A DNA stretch of 64,000 nucleotides from QHXQ01 sp963788965 (GCA_963788965.1 CAWBIK010000006.1:434001-498000); one strand, 5' to 3'. Positions 36,784-46,726 are shown, numbered from the stretch's first letter. The notes: a model not told the origin generated them from the sequence alone. Translations and numbers: made by a program.

Positions 36784-36807
36784 ACCTTTATAAGTTTGAC
36801 AGATGGC

Positions 36808-39153
36808 TCAGCCGGAGATGCCGTAGATGTCCCAGAGGCCACCGGCGAAGGAGCGGCCGAAGTCTGCGAGGACCTTGAGGCTCTCGGCTTTCGAGTGGGT
36901 GTTAGTGGCGCGCATGGTGGGGAGCATCTGCTTGAGTTGTTCGCGCCCGATGTAGATGACGCCTGCGCCGATGATGCGCCCGCTTGCGTCCGTGCCTTCG
37001 TGCAGGCGCGTGAAGCAGGTGGTGATGTCGGCCCACACGTCGAAGCCCGGATCGTCGTGTACCTCTTTCTTGCCGGCCAGAAAATAGTCCTGCCCGTTGT
37101 GCTCGAAGCCTAGCTCGTAGACCATGTACTTCAACTTCGGGTCGTCGCTTGGGCTGAGCAGATTCCACTGGCCGCGCGGGGCGGGGATGTTCATGCCGAG
37201 CGGCGGAAAGTCTACGTGCCCGCGCATGTGTGCGAAGTGTTGCGGGTCGCTGATGAAACGGTAAGCGTCGGGCACGTCGATCTCGCAATGGATGGCGAGT
37301 TGTGTGCCGGCGGCGTTGCCCGTCTGCTCACCGATACGCGGATCGATCTCGCCGAGCGCGAAGCCGCCCACCATCGTTTCGCTAAAACTCACGCCCGGTT
37401 TGTCGTCGCTCATCGCTTGGTCCTCCGTCACCCACGGCGCGCGGGGCAATGTGTAGTCTATGGTCCAGCCGCGCTCCTCGGCCATGTACGTGCAGCAGCG
37501 TTCGGCTACCGCTGAGATCGTCAGCAGCGGGTTGACGCCTAGCGGGCGCGGGATGACCGAGCCGTCGCTCACGTACAGACTCTCATAGACGAGCGCGCCG
37601 ACTGCGCCCGCGAAGACCTGACCTTTATGATTGACCACGCCGCTCCACGCGTCGTCGCCCATGACGCAGCCGCCCAACGGATGCACTGTGATCAAGTGCT
37701 GCCCCGTGTACTCGTTCGAGATCGGGTTCTTCAGATACGTGCCGCCGAGTGCTTTGGTGGCCTCTTCTAGTTTTTCACCAACACGGCCGAAGACCGCCTG
37801 ATCGCCCACGCCTTTCCATTCGATACGCAAGCGGTCGTTCTGCAAACGCATGCGGCCCTTGTCGTCGTCGTGCGCCATGACCATGAAGGTCGTCGTGTTG
37901 CGCATCGCGCCGTAGTACGCGCCGGTTGATAAGTAGACCTTGCTGAGCAGTTCGCGCCAACGCTCGCGCAGGCGGTCGCGCCACCCGAAGTCCGTGTCTT
38001 TGCCGAGCAACTTGGCCGACTTGCGAAACAACACGGGCAGAAAGGCCGAGAACGCGCCGGCAATCGTGCCCTCTTCGACCACGATGCCGTCGGTCAGGTT
38101 CTCGGTGTCGCGCATGTCGATGATGCCTGTGATGCACGGCCCGGCCGTCTTGCGTCCCGCCTGTTTGAGATGACCCAGCCCGATGCAGTTGATCTCGTCG
38201 TCGCAGTTGTAACCGAAGGCGAGCACGTCGCCGTTGCCCGTGAAGCTTTGACCGAGATGATCTGAGAGCGCGAGGCCGGCCTCTTTTGAGCGCAGCAGTA
38301 TCTCGGTCGAGCCGAGCGCGCCGGCCGCCAGCACGACAATATCGGCCGCGACCGCGCCGTGTCCGCCCGCCTCGTCAAGGCGCTCGAAGTGTACGAGCCA
38401 GCCGGTCGGCATGCGTTCGATGTGGCGGACGGAGACGGCGCAGAAAATTTCCGCGCCGTGATGCTTCGCGTCGGGCAGGTAGTTCATCAACGTCGTGTTC
38501 TTCGCGGCTTGGTTGCAGCCGGTCATGCAGTCGCCGCAGCCGTTGCACGGTTGCTGTTCGACGCCGACGTGATTGCGCCCGTCCGGCAGATGCTTGAAGT
38601 TGACGTTGATCGGCGGGCGATAAAATTTCGCGTTCATGGCCTTGGCCGACTTCTCAAGCGCGGCCAGTTTGGCGAGCGGCGGGAACTCGGCCGACTGCGG
38701 CGGCCCCGGATAAGGCGCGGGGTCAAGCATCTCGCGGGCGCGCTTGTAGCCTTCGTCGAGCAGGTGCGGATCGGAGCGAAACTCCACAGGCCATTCGGGC
38801 AATGTGAAGACGCGCCGGTCGGCTTCGAGCGCGACGTTAGCGTTGACGAGCGACGTGCCGCCCAGCCCGCAACCGATGAAGACGTTGATGTCTGCGTTGA
38901 CGCGTATGTCGTAGAGGCCGGTGCGGTGGCCTATGTGCCCTTCGGGGCCGTCAACCTGCACCTGCTCGACAGCTTTAATTTCATGCGACGGATACTCGCC
39001 CGGCTGCCACTCGCGCCCGCGCTCAAGCACGCAGACGCGTTGCCCGGCGCGCGCCATGCGCGAAGCCGTGATGCCGCCCCCGTAGCCTGAGCCGACGACG
39101 ACGACGGTGTAATGATCTCGCATGTGTTCGGTCGGCGAAGAGAGACGTGCCAC
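36808..39153 (-). CDS. GMC/cholesterol-oxidase-like FAD oxidoreductase with Fe-S-type motif
   Basis: A 781-residue protein starting at GTG 39153 behind GGAGC. The FAD loop is VVVVGSGYGGGITASRMA. A cysteine cluster CNGCGDCMTGC (about residues 203-213) fits CxxCxxCxxxC, as in the cholesterol-oxidase-like branch. The GMC C-terminal signature HPLGGCVMG...GVNPLLTISAVAERC carries the active-site residues. The last ~180 residues, after a short linker (TEDQAMSDD), form an extra domain with no family I can name. Substrate may be a sterol- or hopanoid-like alcohol; not proven. Confidence 0.87.
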   Translation of the reverse strand: MARLSSPTEHMRDHYTVVVVGSGYGGGITASRMARAGQRVCVLERGREWQPGEYPSHEIKAVEQVQVDGPEGHIGHRTGLYDIRVNADINVFIGCGLGGTSLVNANVALEADRRVFTLPEWPVEFRSDPHLLDEGYKRAREMLDPAPYPGPPQSAEFPPLAKLAALEKSAKAMNAKFYRPPINVNFKHLPDGRNHVGVEQQPCNGCGDCMTGCNQAAKNTTLMNYLPDAKHHGAEIFCAVSVRHIERMPTGWLVHFERLDEAGGHGAVAADIVVLAAGALGSTEILLRSKEAGLALSDHLGQSFTGNGDVLAFGYNCDDEINCIGLGHLKQAGRKTAGPCITGIIDMRDTENLTDGIVVEEGTIAGAFSAFLPVLFRKSAKLLGKDTDFGWRDRLRERWRELLSKVYLSTGAYYGAMRNTTTFMVMAHDDDKGRMRLQNDRLRIEWKGVGDQAVFGRVGEKLEEATKALGGTYLKNPISNEYTGQHLITVHPLGGCVMGDDAWSGVVNHKGQVFAGAVGALVYESLYVSDGSVIPRPLGVNPLLTISAVAERCCTYMAEERGWTIDYTLPRAPWVTEDQAMSDDKPGVSFSETMVGGFALGEIDPRIGEQTGNAAGTQLAIHCEIDVPDAYRFISDPQHFAHMRGHVDFPPLGMNIPAPRGQWNLLSPSDDPKLKYMVYELGFEHNGQDYFLAGKKEVHDDPGFDVWADITTCFTRLHEGTDASGRIIGAGVIYIGREQLKQMLPTMRATNTHSKAESLKVLADFGRSFAGGLWDIYGISG

Positions 39154-39345
39154 AGCAGTTGCTCCTTTCAGCGTGAGGAGGTCGGCGGGGTCGCATGTGT
39201 AAGTTCAAGCACGCGGCCGCTGGCGGCGGCTGGCGGCGTAAGCGACGTGACGTGGGCCGTGTGGTTCGTCGCCCGTTTGAAACCGCGCCTGCGCGTCCGC
39301 TTAACGCCGGGGTTATATGCCAGAACCGCAGGGGTGTCAATAGAG

Positions 39346-39385
39346 CATAATAAAAGCGGCCCGGCTCTTATCGAGTCGGGCCGCT
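39346..39385 (-). terminator. Rho-independent terminator of groESL
   Basis: A 13-bp stem with one G-T pair (39355-39367 with 39373-39385), loop TTATC, and on the minus strand a following TTTTATTAT run. Directly downstream of the groEL stop. Confidence 0.9.
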
Positions 39386-39412
39386 GTTCGTTCGACGGGT
39401 TGGTGCTCAGGC

Positions 39413-41059
39413 TTACATGCCCATGCCGCCGCCCATGCCGCCGGGCATGGCCGGGGCTTTGTTGTCGTCGTCGGGCAACTCGGAGACGAGCGCCTCTGTC
39501 GTGAGCATCAGGCCCGCGATGGACGCCGCGTTCTGCAACGCCGAACGCGTGACCTTCGCCGGGTCGATGACGCCGGACTCAACAAGGTCTTCAAACTGCT
39601 CGGTCGCAGCATTGAAGCCGTAAGTCTCTTTCTTGTTGTCGCGCACTTTCTCGACGATGACCGCGCCTTCTTTGCCCGCGTTCTGCACGATCTGGCGGAG
39701 CGGTTCTTCCAACGCGCGGCGCACGATGTTGACGCCGATCTGTTCGTCGGAGTCGCCTTCGCCCTCTTCGTTCGCGCGGAACTTGTCGAGCGCCTTCGCC
39801 GCGCGCACCAGCGCGACGCCGCCGCCCGGCACGATGCCTTCTTCCACGGCCGCGCGCGTGGCGTGCATCGCATCTTCAACGCGCGCCTTCTTCTCCTTCA
39901 ACTCCGTCTCGGTCGCCGCGCCCACGCGAATGACCGCGACGCCGCCGACCAACTTGGCGAGCCGCTCCTGCAACTTCTCGCGGTCGTAGTCCGAAGTGGT
40001 GTCATCGCTCTGCGCGCGGATGGTCTTCACACGCCCCTCGATGTCCGCAGCCTTACCGCCGCCCTCAACGATGGTCGTGTTGTCCTTGTCAATCGTGATC
40101 TTCTTGGCGCGACCAAGATCGGACACTTGCACGTTCTCCAACTTGATGCCGAGGTCTTCCGAGATGACCTTGCCACCCGTCAGAATAGCGATGTCTTCAA
40201 GCATCGCCTTGCGCCGGTCGCCGAAGCCCGGCGCTTTCACACCCGCGACGTTCAACGTGCCGCGCAGTTTGTTCACGACGAGCGTGGCCAAAGCTTCACC
40301 TTCGACATCTTCCGCGATGATGACAAGCGGCTTGCCCATCTTGGCGATCTGCTCAAGCAAGGGCAGCAGGTCTTTCATCGAACTGATCTTCTTCTCGTGG
40401 ATCAGGATCAGCGCATTCTCCAACACCGCTTCCATGCGCTCAGGGTCGGTCACGAAATAAGGCGACAGGTAGCCGCGGTCGAACTGCATACCTTCGACCA
40501 CTTCCAACTCCGTGCTCATCGTGCGCGACTCTTCAACCGTGATCACGCCGTCCTTGCCGACCTTCGACATCGCTTCCGCGATCAACTCGCCGATGGTGCG
40601 GTCGCCGTTCGCCGAGATCGTCCCGACCTGCGCGATCATGTCGCCCTTAACCGGCTTCGACAGTCGCGTGATCTCTTCAGTCGCACGCACCACAGCTTTA
40701 TCAATGCCGCGCTTCAGCGCCATCGGGTTCGCACCGGCCGCGACAGTCTTCACGCCTTCGCGGAAGATGGCTTGCGCGAGCACGGTCGCCGTCGTCGTGC
40801 CGTCGCCGGCCACGTCCGAAGTCTTCGAGGCAACTTCGCGCACCATCTGCGCGCCCATGTTTTCGAGCGAGTCTTTCAACTCGATCTCTTTCGCCACGGT
40901 CACACCGTCTTTGGTGATCGTCGGCGAGCCGAATTTCTTGTCGAGCACAACGTTGCGGCCCTTCGGCCCCAGCGTGATCTTCACCGCGTCGGCGAGTTGG
41001 TTAACGCCGCGCAGGATCGCCGCGCGCGACTCCTCGCCATGTATGACTTGCTTGGCCAT
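39413..41059 (-). CDS. groL: Chaperonin GroEL
   Basis: The 548-residue 60-kDa chaperonin. Visible hallmarks: KITLGPKGRNVVLDKKFGSPTITKDG, the nucleotide-binding DGTTTATVLAQ and the Gly/Met-rich end GGMGGGMGM. It folds proteins in a double seven-fold ring with GroES. ATG 41059 follows GAGGAG. Second gene of the groES-groEL operon, 75 bases after groES. Confidence 0.98.
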   Translation of the reverse strand: MAKQVIHGEESRAAILRGVNQLADAVKITLGPKGRNVVLDKKFGSPTITKDGVTVAKEIELKDSLENMGAQMVREVASKTSDVAGDGTTTATVLAQAIFREGVKTVAAGANPMALKRGIDKAVVRATEEITRLSKPVKGDMIAQVGTISANGDRTIGELIAEAMSKVGKDGVITVEESRTMSTELEVVEGMQFDRGYLSPYFVTDPERMEAVLENALILIHEKKISSMKDLLPLLEQIAKMGKPLVIIAEDVEGEALATLVVNKLRGTLNVAGVKAPGFGDRRKAMLEDIAILTGGKVISEDLGIKLENVQVSDLGRAKKITIDKDNTTIVEGGGKAADIEGRVKTIRAQSDDTTSDYDREKLQERLAKLVGGVAVIRVGAATETELKEKKARVEDAMHATRAAVEEGIVPGGGVALVRAAKALDKFRANEEGEGDSDEQIGVNIVRRALEEPLRQIVQNAGKEGAVIVEKVRDNKKETYGFNAATEQFEDLVESGVIDPAKVTRSALQNAASIAGLMLTTEALVSELPDDDNKAPAMPGGMGGGMGM

Positions 41060-41134
41060 AACTTTCAGTTCTCCTCTAATTAATCTTCAAGCTTCAATCA
41101 AAAGCGAAAAAGCGGCTGTAGTCTTTCTTAAAGA

Positions 41135-41467
41135 CTACTTGCCGCCTTTTTTGCCGCTCGCTTGCGCGCCCGCGCGCTCGATAACGCCGAGGATTTCGTC
41201 CTCGCGCATGATGAGCAGTTCCTCGCCGTCGATTTTGATCTCCGAGCCGCTATACTTGCCGAAGAGTACGCGGTCGCCCGCCTGCACGTCCAAAGTCTGG
41301 CGCGTGCCGTCGTCTTTGTGCTTGCCCTCGCCGACGGCGATCACTTCGCCCTCTTGCGGTTTCTCTTTGGCGGTGTCGGGGATGATGATCCCGCCGCGCA
41401 CCTGCTCGCCTTCTTCGATCCGGCGCACAATCACGCGATCATGAAGGGGTCTAATGTTCGTAGCCAT
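41135..41467 (-). CDS. groS: Co-chaperonin GroES
   Basis: A 110-residue GroES. IRPLHDRVIVRR is the family start, GGIIIPDTAKEKPQEG contains the mobile loop, and the Lys/Gly-rich tail ASGKKGGK is an extra ending. ATG 41467 is chosen (AAAGGAG site); an open frame further upstream is untranslated leader. First gene of the operon, with a CIRCE operator 137 bases upstream. Confidence 0.97.
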   Translation of the reverse strand: MATNIRPLHDRVIVRRIEEGEQVRGGIIIPDTAKEKPQEGEVIAVGEGKHKDDGTRQTLDVQAGDRVLFGKYSGSEIKIDGEELLIMREDEILGVIERAGAQASGKKGGK

Positions 41468-41603
41468 AATGCTCCTTTCGGGTGGTTGCTTCAGAGTGGT
41501 TTTTGATTGCTGTTTAAGCAAACTTGTCAGAACTTAGCCTCGCCTGATTAACTTGTGCGCCGGGCCGCCGACGGCTAACGTCACATTCGTCTGTGCGCCC
41601 CGT

Positions 41604-41630
41604 TTGGCACTCTGTTCAAGCGAGTGCCAA
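41604..41630. promoter_or_regulatory. CIRCE operator (HrcA site) of groESL
   Basis: TTGGCACTC, nine bases, GAGTGCCAA: a perfect 9-bp inverted repeat with the exact 9-base spacing of CIRCE. It differs from the consensus TTAGCACTC/GAGTGCTAA by one symmetric change. It overlaps the expected start of transcription, so HrcA binding should repress and heat should release it. hrcA itself is not in the window. Confidence 0.92.
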
Positions 41631-41659
41631 GAATATCGCGCCTGCGCGGGAATTGTCAA
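41631..41659 (-). promoter_or_regulatory. Sigma-70-type promoter of groESL
   Basis: On the minus strand TTGACA (41659-41654), a 17-base spacer and ATATTC (41636-41631), directly followed by the CIRCE element. Confidence 0.7.
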
Positions 41660-41860
41660 CCGGCGGGCGATGAAATGTGAGTGGGTCAGACTCACATTCC
41701 CATAACCTACGCCAAAATCGGTGGTTACAGACACGCGCAGGCTCATAACAGCCCAACCATGCCCCGCCGTACATGCGCGCCATGAGGTGACCCACGCCTT
41801 AAACTGTAACAATCACGCTTTTTGCGGATACGATGAAGTAAAAAGTGAGAACAATGGGGT

Positions 41861-41899
41861 AAAAAGCGCGGCCGTGCTCACTTTGAGTGAGCATGGCCG
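41861..41899 (-). terminator. Rho-independent terminator of the Fis-type gene
   Basis: A 13-bp stem with one G-T pair (41870-41882 with 41886-41898), TTG loop, and on the minus strand a TTTTT run (41865-41861) after three bases. Confidence 0.8.
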
Positions 41900-41940
41900 G
41901 GGTAAAAGCGCGATTTGGAGTTTCTTGTACGGCTTCTGCC

Positions 41941-42207
41941 TTAACGCGGCTTGCGCTTGGCGGGTTTGGTGTTGGGGCGCTTTTTGGCCGGGGCGGGGCG
42001 TTCTTGGCTGCGGTAATCTGCGACGCGCTTGGAGAGCGTGTTGCGGTGTATGCCGAGGGTGGCGGCGGTGCGCGAGAGGTGTTCTTTGTGGCGGGTGAGG
42101 GCTTTCTGGATGTAGAGCTTCTCGAACTCGGCCAATGCTTCGTCGAGCAGTATCTGGCCGTCGAGCATCTCGTCGATCAAAGCTTCAAGGCGGGCACGCA
42201 TCTGCAT
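41941..42207 (-). CDS. Small Fis-type helix-turn-helix protein
   Basis: An 88-residue protein. The C-terminal half is an HTH_8 (Fis/NtrC C-terminal) domain: FEKLYIQKALTRHKEHLSRTAATLGIHRNTLSKRV. It ends with a Lys/Arg/Pro tail that probably adds nonspecific DNA contact. There is no AAA+ or receiver domain. It could be a nucleoid protein or a local regulator. Genes for CvpA and PurC lie upstream on the same strand. Confidence 0.85.
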   Translation of the reverse strand: MQMRARLEALIDEMLDGQILLDEALAEFEKLYIQKALTRHKEHLSRTAATLGIHRNTLSKRVADYRSQERPAPAKKRPNTKPAKRKPR

Positions 42208-42262
42208 TGCTTCTCCTAAAATGGCGAACAGACTGAAGGGACAAGCCCTGTTAGCTGCTTGG

Positions 42263-42775
42263 TCACGCGCGCACGCGTTGATAGCCGGCCAGAAAACGTG
42301 CCCGTAGTTCGGTCGAGGTCAAGTAGGACAAAGCCTGTGCGCTCGCGGCGAGGACGGGCGCGGTGCGCGCTTCCGCAACGGCGTCCAAACGGACGGGAAA
42401 CGCGGTCAGCGCGAGATACATGATCGCGCAGACGGCCAAGCCGCGCGCGAGGCCGAACAGAGCGCCCAACGCGCGATCAAGCCAACCGAGCCGCACGCGC
42501 TTCAACCCGCCGCGCGCCAACTGGCCCGCCACGAAACCGAGTGCCAGCGCCACGCCGACGATCAACAGAAAGCCGCCCGCCTGCGCCGCCGCCTGCGACT
42601 CGACCAACCCCGCGCCGCGCAGCAACGCGCCCACCGGCTCGTAACCGTGCGTCGCCACCAACAACCCGACGATCAGCGCGCCCGTGGCAATGAGCGCACG
42701 CACCAACCCGCGCAACGCGCCCGCCACCAGCGACGAGCCAATCAGTGCGAGTACGATGAGATCGAAAACAGTCAT
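42263..42775 (-). CDS. cvpA: CvpA-family membrane protein
   Basis: A 170-residue protein from ATG 42775 with four hydrophobic helices (FDLIVLALIGSSLVAGALRG, ALIATGALIVGLLVATHGY, AGGFLLIVGVALALGFVAGQ, ALFGLARGLAVCAIMYLAL). CvpA proteins are named for colicin V production and are often linked to purine genes; purC lies just upstream here. Biochemical role is still unclear. A heptamer repeat array abuts its start, so its promoter, if any, is within the repeat region. Confidence 0.85.
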   Translation of the reverse strand: MTVFDLIVLALIGSSLVAGALRGLVRALIATGALIVGLLVATHGYEPVGALLRGAGLVESQAAAQAGGFLLIVGVALALGFVAGQLARGGLKRVRLGWLDRALGALFGLARGLAVCAIMYLALTAFPVRLDAVAEARTAPVLAASAQALSYLTSTELRARFLAGYQRVRA

Positions 42776-42776
42776 G

Positions 42777-42924
42777 GAGAAGCGGTCAGCAGTCAGCAAT
42801 CAGCGGTCAGCGGTCAGCGGTTAACAATCAGCCATCAGCAGTCAGGTTTGACTATAGCTGCTAGTAACAGGTTCAAGTCGTGAAGCGCGCTTTAGCCGAC
42901 CGCTGATTGCTGACCGCTGACTGC
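42777..42924. repeat. Inverted heptamer arrays (GTCAGCR family) between purC and cvpA
   Basis: About nine degenerate heptamers (GGTCAGC, AGTCAGC, AATCAGC...) run from 42780 to 42845, and an inverse set (GACCGCTGATTGCTGACCGCTGACTGC) lies at 42898-42924. They can pair over more than 25 bases around a 50-base loop. Confidence 0.85.
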
Positions 42925-42928
42925 CCTT

Positions 42929-43829
42929 TCACAATTCGCTGCCTGTGAGCAGACGATAGGCTTCGAGGTAGCGCGCCGTCGTGGCCGCGGCCGACTGCGG
43001 GCGGGAGCGGCGGCGCGGGCGGCCGTTTGTCCCAGTCGAGCGTTTCCAAGTAGTCGCGCACATACTGCTTGTCGAACGAGGCTTGCGCGCGGCCCGGTTC
43101 GTAGAGGCTTGCGGGCCAGAAGCGCGACGAGTCGGGCGTCAACACTTCGTCGATCAAGATGATGCGCCCGTCTTGGTCACGCCCAAACTCAAACTTCGTG
43201 TCGGCGATGATGATGCCGCGCGCGCGCGCGTACTGTTCAGCCGCGCCGTAGAGCGCGAGCGCCGTGTCGCGCAGGTGCGTTGTCACTTCGTCGCCGACGA
43301 GCGCGCGCATCTGCGCTTCGCTGATGTTTTCGTCGTGACCCGCTTCGGCTTTGGTCGCGGGCGTAAAGAGGGGCGCGCTCAACTGCTCGGCCTCGCGTAA
43401 GTCGGGCGGTAGCGTGTGCCCGCAGATCGCGCCGGTCTGTTGATAATCCTTCCAGCCCGATCCGGCCAGATAACCGCGCACGACGCACTCGACCGGAAAG
43501 ACTTCCGTGCGCCGCACGAGCATGGCGCGACCGCGCAGCACGTCGGCGTACTGCCTGACGGACTCCGGCATCTGTTCGATGTCGGTCGTGAGCAAGTGAT
43601 GCGGCGTGACGTTTGCGAGGCGCGCGAACCAGAAACGCGAGAGCGCCGTGAGCACTTCGCCCTTGCGCGCGATCTGTGTGGGCAGCACGCAGTCGAAGGC
43701 GGAGAGGCGGTCGGTGGCGACGACGAGCAGTTGGTCTTTGGTCACCGCGTACACGTCGCGCACCTTGCCGCGTCGCACTAAGTCGAGATCAGGGAAAGCT
43801 GTTTCGTTAACTGGCGAGAGGGCGCTCAT
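42929..43829 (-). CDS. purC: SAICAR synthetase PurC (apparent frameshift near the 3' end)
   Basis: Joins aspartate to CAIR in purine synthesis. The protein starts RRGKVRDVYAVTKDQLLVVATDRLSAFD and has the family signatures LVRRTEVFPVECVVRGYLAGSGW and IIADTKFEFG, up to DYLETLDWDKRPPAPPLP. Then the frame goes wrong: it runs into the heptamer repeat and stops at 42873. In the neighbouring frame the expected end is present (AAATTARYLEAYRLLTGSEL, stop at 42929-42931). One extra base in the CCCGCCCG run near 43008-43012 explains this. Likely a sequence error or a very recent mutation. Confidence 0.9.
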
Positions 43830-43938
43830 GGTCTGTTCGCTGGTTGGCGGCCGGCTTGAATAGTCGCCCGCGCACGGCGCGTGGCGAGGCGGGATTGTGC
43901 TCGCGCGCCGTGAGGTTTGTCAAGAAGCATGGATCAAC

Positions 43939-44021
43939 GGAAATGATGAAGGCGGAATGCGGAATGCGGAATCAGGAACAGTTATTAATTCATCATTCAT
44001 CATTTCGCCTTCATCGTTTCC
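43939..44021. repeat. Inverted GATGAAGG/GATGAATG-type repeat
   Basis: GGAAATGATGAAGGCGGAATG (43939 on) and CATTCATCATTTCGCC...ATCGTTTCC (to 44021) are inverted copies. The arm sequence GATGAAGGCGGAATG also occurs at 5513. Lies upstream of the M1 peptidase gene. Confidence 0.7.
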
Positions 44022-44102
44022 ATCATGAGAGGTCATTTGATCTTCGCCGCCGGTTGCTTTACAACCGTGCGTTAAGGGCAAGCGAGTCGAGGGTACAAAG
44101 GG

Positions 44103-46726
44103 ATGAGCAGGCTACATATAACAAGCAAAGTGCGCGCCCGACTAATCTGTTTGAGCTTCGTCCTATTGCTGCTCATGCAAGCGGCGGGCGTCTGTGCCAC
44201 GACGAGCCACAGGCGCGCGCAGCAGGCGACCGCGCCTTCGTTGCCGCCTGCGCGCAGCGTCCCGGCGCACGATTATGATCTGCGGCACGTGAAACTCGAT
44301 CTGCGGTTCGATTGGCAACATGAACAGGCGTTGGGCACGGCGACGTTGACCTTCACGCCGCAGACGGATGAGTTGCGGCGCGTCGAGTTCGACGCCGCGA
44401 ACATGACGTTTGAGCGCGTGACGCTGACGACGGGCACGCCGCTCAAGTATGAAGCGGACGAGCGCGCAGAGAAGTTGCGTGTAATGTTCGACCGTGCATA
44501 TAGGCGCGGCGAAGAGGTGTCGGTCGTCGTTGCGTATCACACGAACGGGCGCGTGCGCGAACTTGCCAGCGGCAACTATGCGCGCGGTCTTGTCTTCAAC
44601 AAACAGACAGCGGACGATCCTTTGAGCCGGCCGCAAATCTATTCGCAGGGCGAGAGCGAGTTCAACCGTCTCTGGTTTCCGTCTTACGATCACCCAGACG
44701 ATTTCGCCACGTCAGAGATCGTCGCAACGGTCGCGCGCCCACTCTCAGTTGTGTCAAACGGCAGGCTCGTCTCGGTCGTGGAGAATAAAGACGACACGCG
44801 CACTTTTCACTGGCTGATGGAGCAGCCGCACGCAAACTATCTCACGTCCATCGTCGTCGGCGAATATGCGCCGGTCGAACAGGCGGGCGCGAGTGTGCCT
44901 GTCTTGAGTTATGTCTATCCGAATGAAGTTGCGGCCGGGAAGTTGACGACGGCGCGGCTGGCGAACATGGTGCGTTTCTATTCGGAGAGGCTCGGCGTCA
45001 AATATCCTTACGCGAAGTACGCGCAGGTGATGGTCCACAACTTCCCCGGCGGGATGGAGAACATCTCGGCCACGACGCAGACCGACACCATCATCCACGA
45101 CGCACGTACAGAGATCGATCAGTCGAGCGATAGCATTCAAGCGCACGAACTGGCGCACCAGTGGTTCGGCGATCTGGTGACGTGCCGCGAGTGGGCGGAC
45201 CTGTGGCTCAACGAAGGCTTCGCCACTTACTTCGAGGCGCTGTGGAACGAGCATCTGTTGGGGCGCGACGAACTGCTCTACGGCGACGTGCGCGCCGATC
45301 AGTACGCGTATCTTGAAGCGTGGAAGAAAGGCTCGCGCCGCCGTTGGTGACGCCGAACTACCGCGACCCCGAAGCACTGTTCGACGTGTACCCGTACCAG
45401 CGCGGCGCGGCCGTGCTGCACATGCTGCGCCGCGTCGTCGGCGACGAACAGTGGTGGCGCGCGCTCAATCTCTATCTGAAGCAGCACGCGCATCAGCCCG
45501 TGGACACGGCGCAATTGCAGTCCGCCTTTGAAGCAACGACGGGGAAGAAGCTCGATTGGTTCTTCGACGAGTGGGTCTATAAGATGGGGCATCCCGTCTT
45601 GCGTGTGACGCAGAAGTACGACGCCGCGCAACGTGCGTTGCTCCTTACGGTGCGACAGGAACAACAGCCTGATCCTAAGAGTGCTTATCCGCAGACGACT
45701 TACTTCCAGATGCCCGTGGACGTGGAACTGGCCACGGCGACGGGCACGCGCGTCGAGCGTGTGCAACTAGCGCCGCAACTTGAACAGACGTTCACCTTCA
45801 AGGTTGACGGCCCGCCGCTGCTCGTCAATTTCGATTATCAAGGCACGCTGATCAAAGTACTGATCTTTGAGAAGCCGACCGACGCGTTGCTTTATCAGTT
45901 GGCGCATGATGAAGATGTGCTTGGGCGCGTGTGGGCGCTCGAACAGTTGAAGTTGCGCGTGCGGGCCGCGGAGACTAAAGAGGCGGAGCAGCAGCGCATC
46001 GCCGATGCGGTCAGCACGGCTTTGACGACGGACAAGTTCTGGGGCGTGCGTTACGAAGCCGCGAAGGCGCTCGCCGGCTGGCAGGGCGCGCGCGTGCGGG
46101 AGAGTCTGCTTGCGGCGACGAAGGACGAGCGGCCGAAGGTGCGCGCGCAGGCCATCGCCGCGCTCGGCACGCGACCTGAGCCGCAACTCGCGCAGTTGTT
46201 CGAGCAGGCATTGCAGGATCAGAGTTATGCGGTCGTCGGCGCGGCGGCCGAGGCTCTGGGCAAGACGAAAGCGCCGGGCGCATACGACGCGCTCGTGCGT
46301 CTGCTCGAACAGCCGTCGTGGCGCGAGAAGACGCAAGCCGCCGCGTTGAACGGGCTGGCGGAGTTGGGCGACAAGCGCGCGCTTGAGATCGGGTTGCGCT
46401 ACATCGCGCCGCCACATACGAGCGAGGCGCGCAGGGCGGCCATCTACGTGATCGGCGCGGCGGGCAAAGACGACCCGCGCGTGCTGCCGCTGCTGCTTGA
46501 TGCGTTGCGGCAGAGCTTCGTGCGCAACGACTTTACGCTCGGCGTGGCCGCGGCCGAGACGATCTATGAGTTGGACGACGAACGCGGGCTGAAAGCACTG
46601 CACGACATGCTCGTCGTCGTCAACAAGATCGTCAGCAACGCAGACCTGCAAGCCTTCGCCGCGCAGGTCGATGCGCGGCTGCGCCAGAAGCAAGCGCCCG
46701 CGTCGTCGAAGCCGGGCAAGCTGTGA
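44103..46726 (+). CDS. Secreted M1 aminopeptidase with C-terminal HEAT repeats (frameshifted)
   Basis: A signal peptide (LICLSFVLLLLMQAAGVCA) is followed by the M1 N-domain, the exopeptidase motif GGMEN (variant of GAMEN) and the zinc motif HELAHQWFGDLVTCREWADL...NEGFATYFE (HExxH-18-E). The first frame ends at 45350 (...AWKKGSRRRW). The second frame continues from about 45340 with PLVTPNYRDPEALFDVYPYQRGAAV, the next conserved M1 segment. One missing C in the CGCCGC run at ~45340 accounts for the break. Residues from about 590 on form HEAT repeats (YEAAKALAGW, RAQAIAALGT, ALGKTKAPGAYDALVRLL). About 874 residues when joined. Confidence 0.9.

Larger units (their letters stand above)
41468..41940. 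other. 473-base control region between fis-like gene and groES
   Basis: Holds the groESL promoter and CIRCE operator at its left part, the terminator of the Fis-type gene at the right, and about 200 bases (41660-41860) in which I see no gene or clear signal. Confidence 0.6.

Noticed and set aside
39863..41083. Long open frames antisense to groEL, including one of about 400 codons
   Set aside because: They mirror the codon structure of the conserved groEL gene, have no ribosome site or recognisable product, and GC-rich genomes give many such frames.
42777..42924. CRISPR-like array
   Set aside because: Units are seven bases with no unique spacers, and no cas gene is present.
43844..44278. A plus-strand frame upstream of the M1 peptidase
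   Set aside because: It runs through the inverted repeat and overlaps the signal peptide of the peptidase in another frame.
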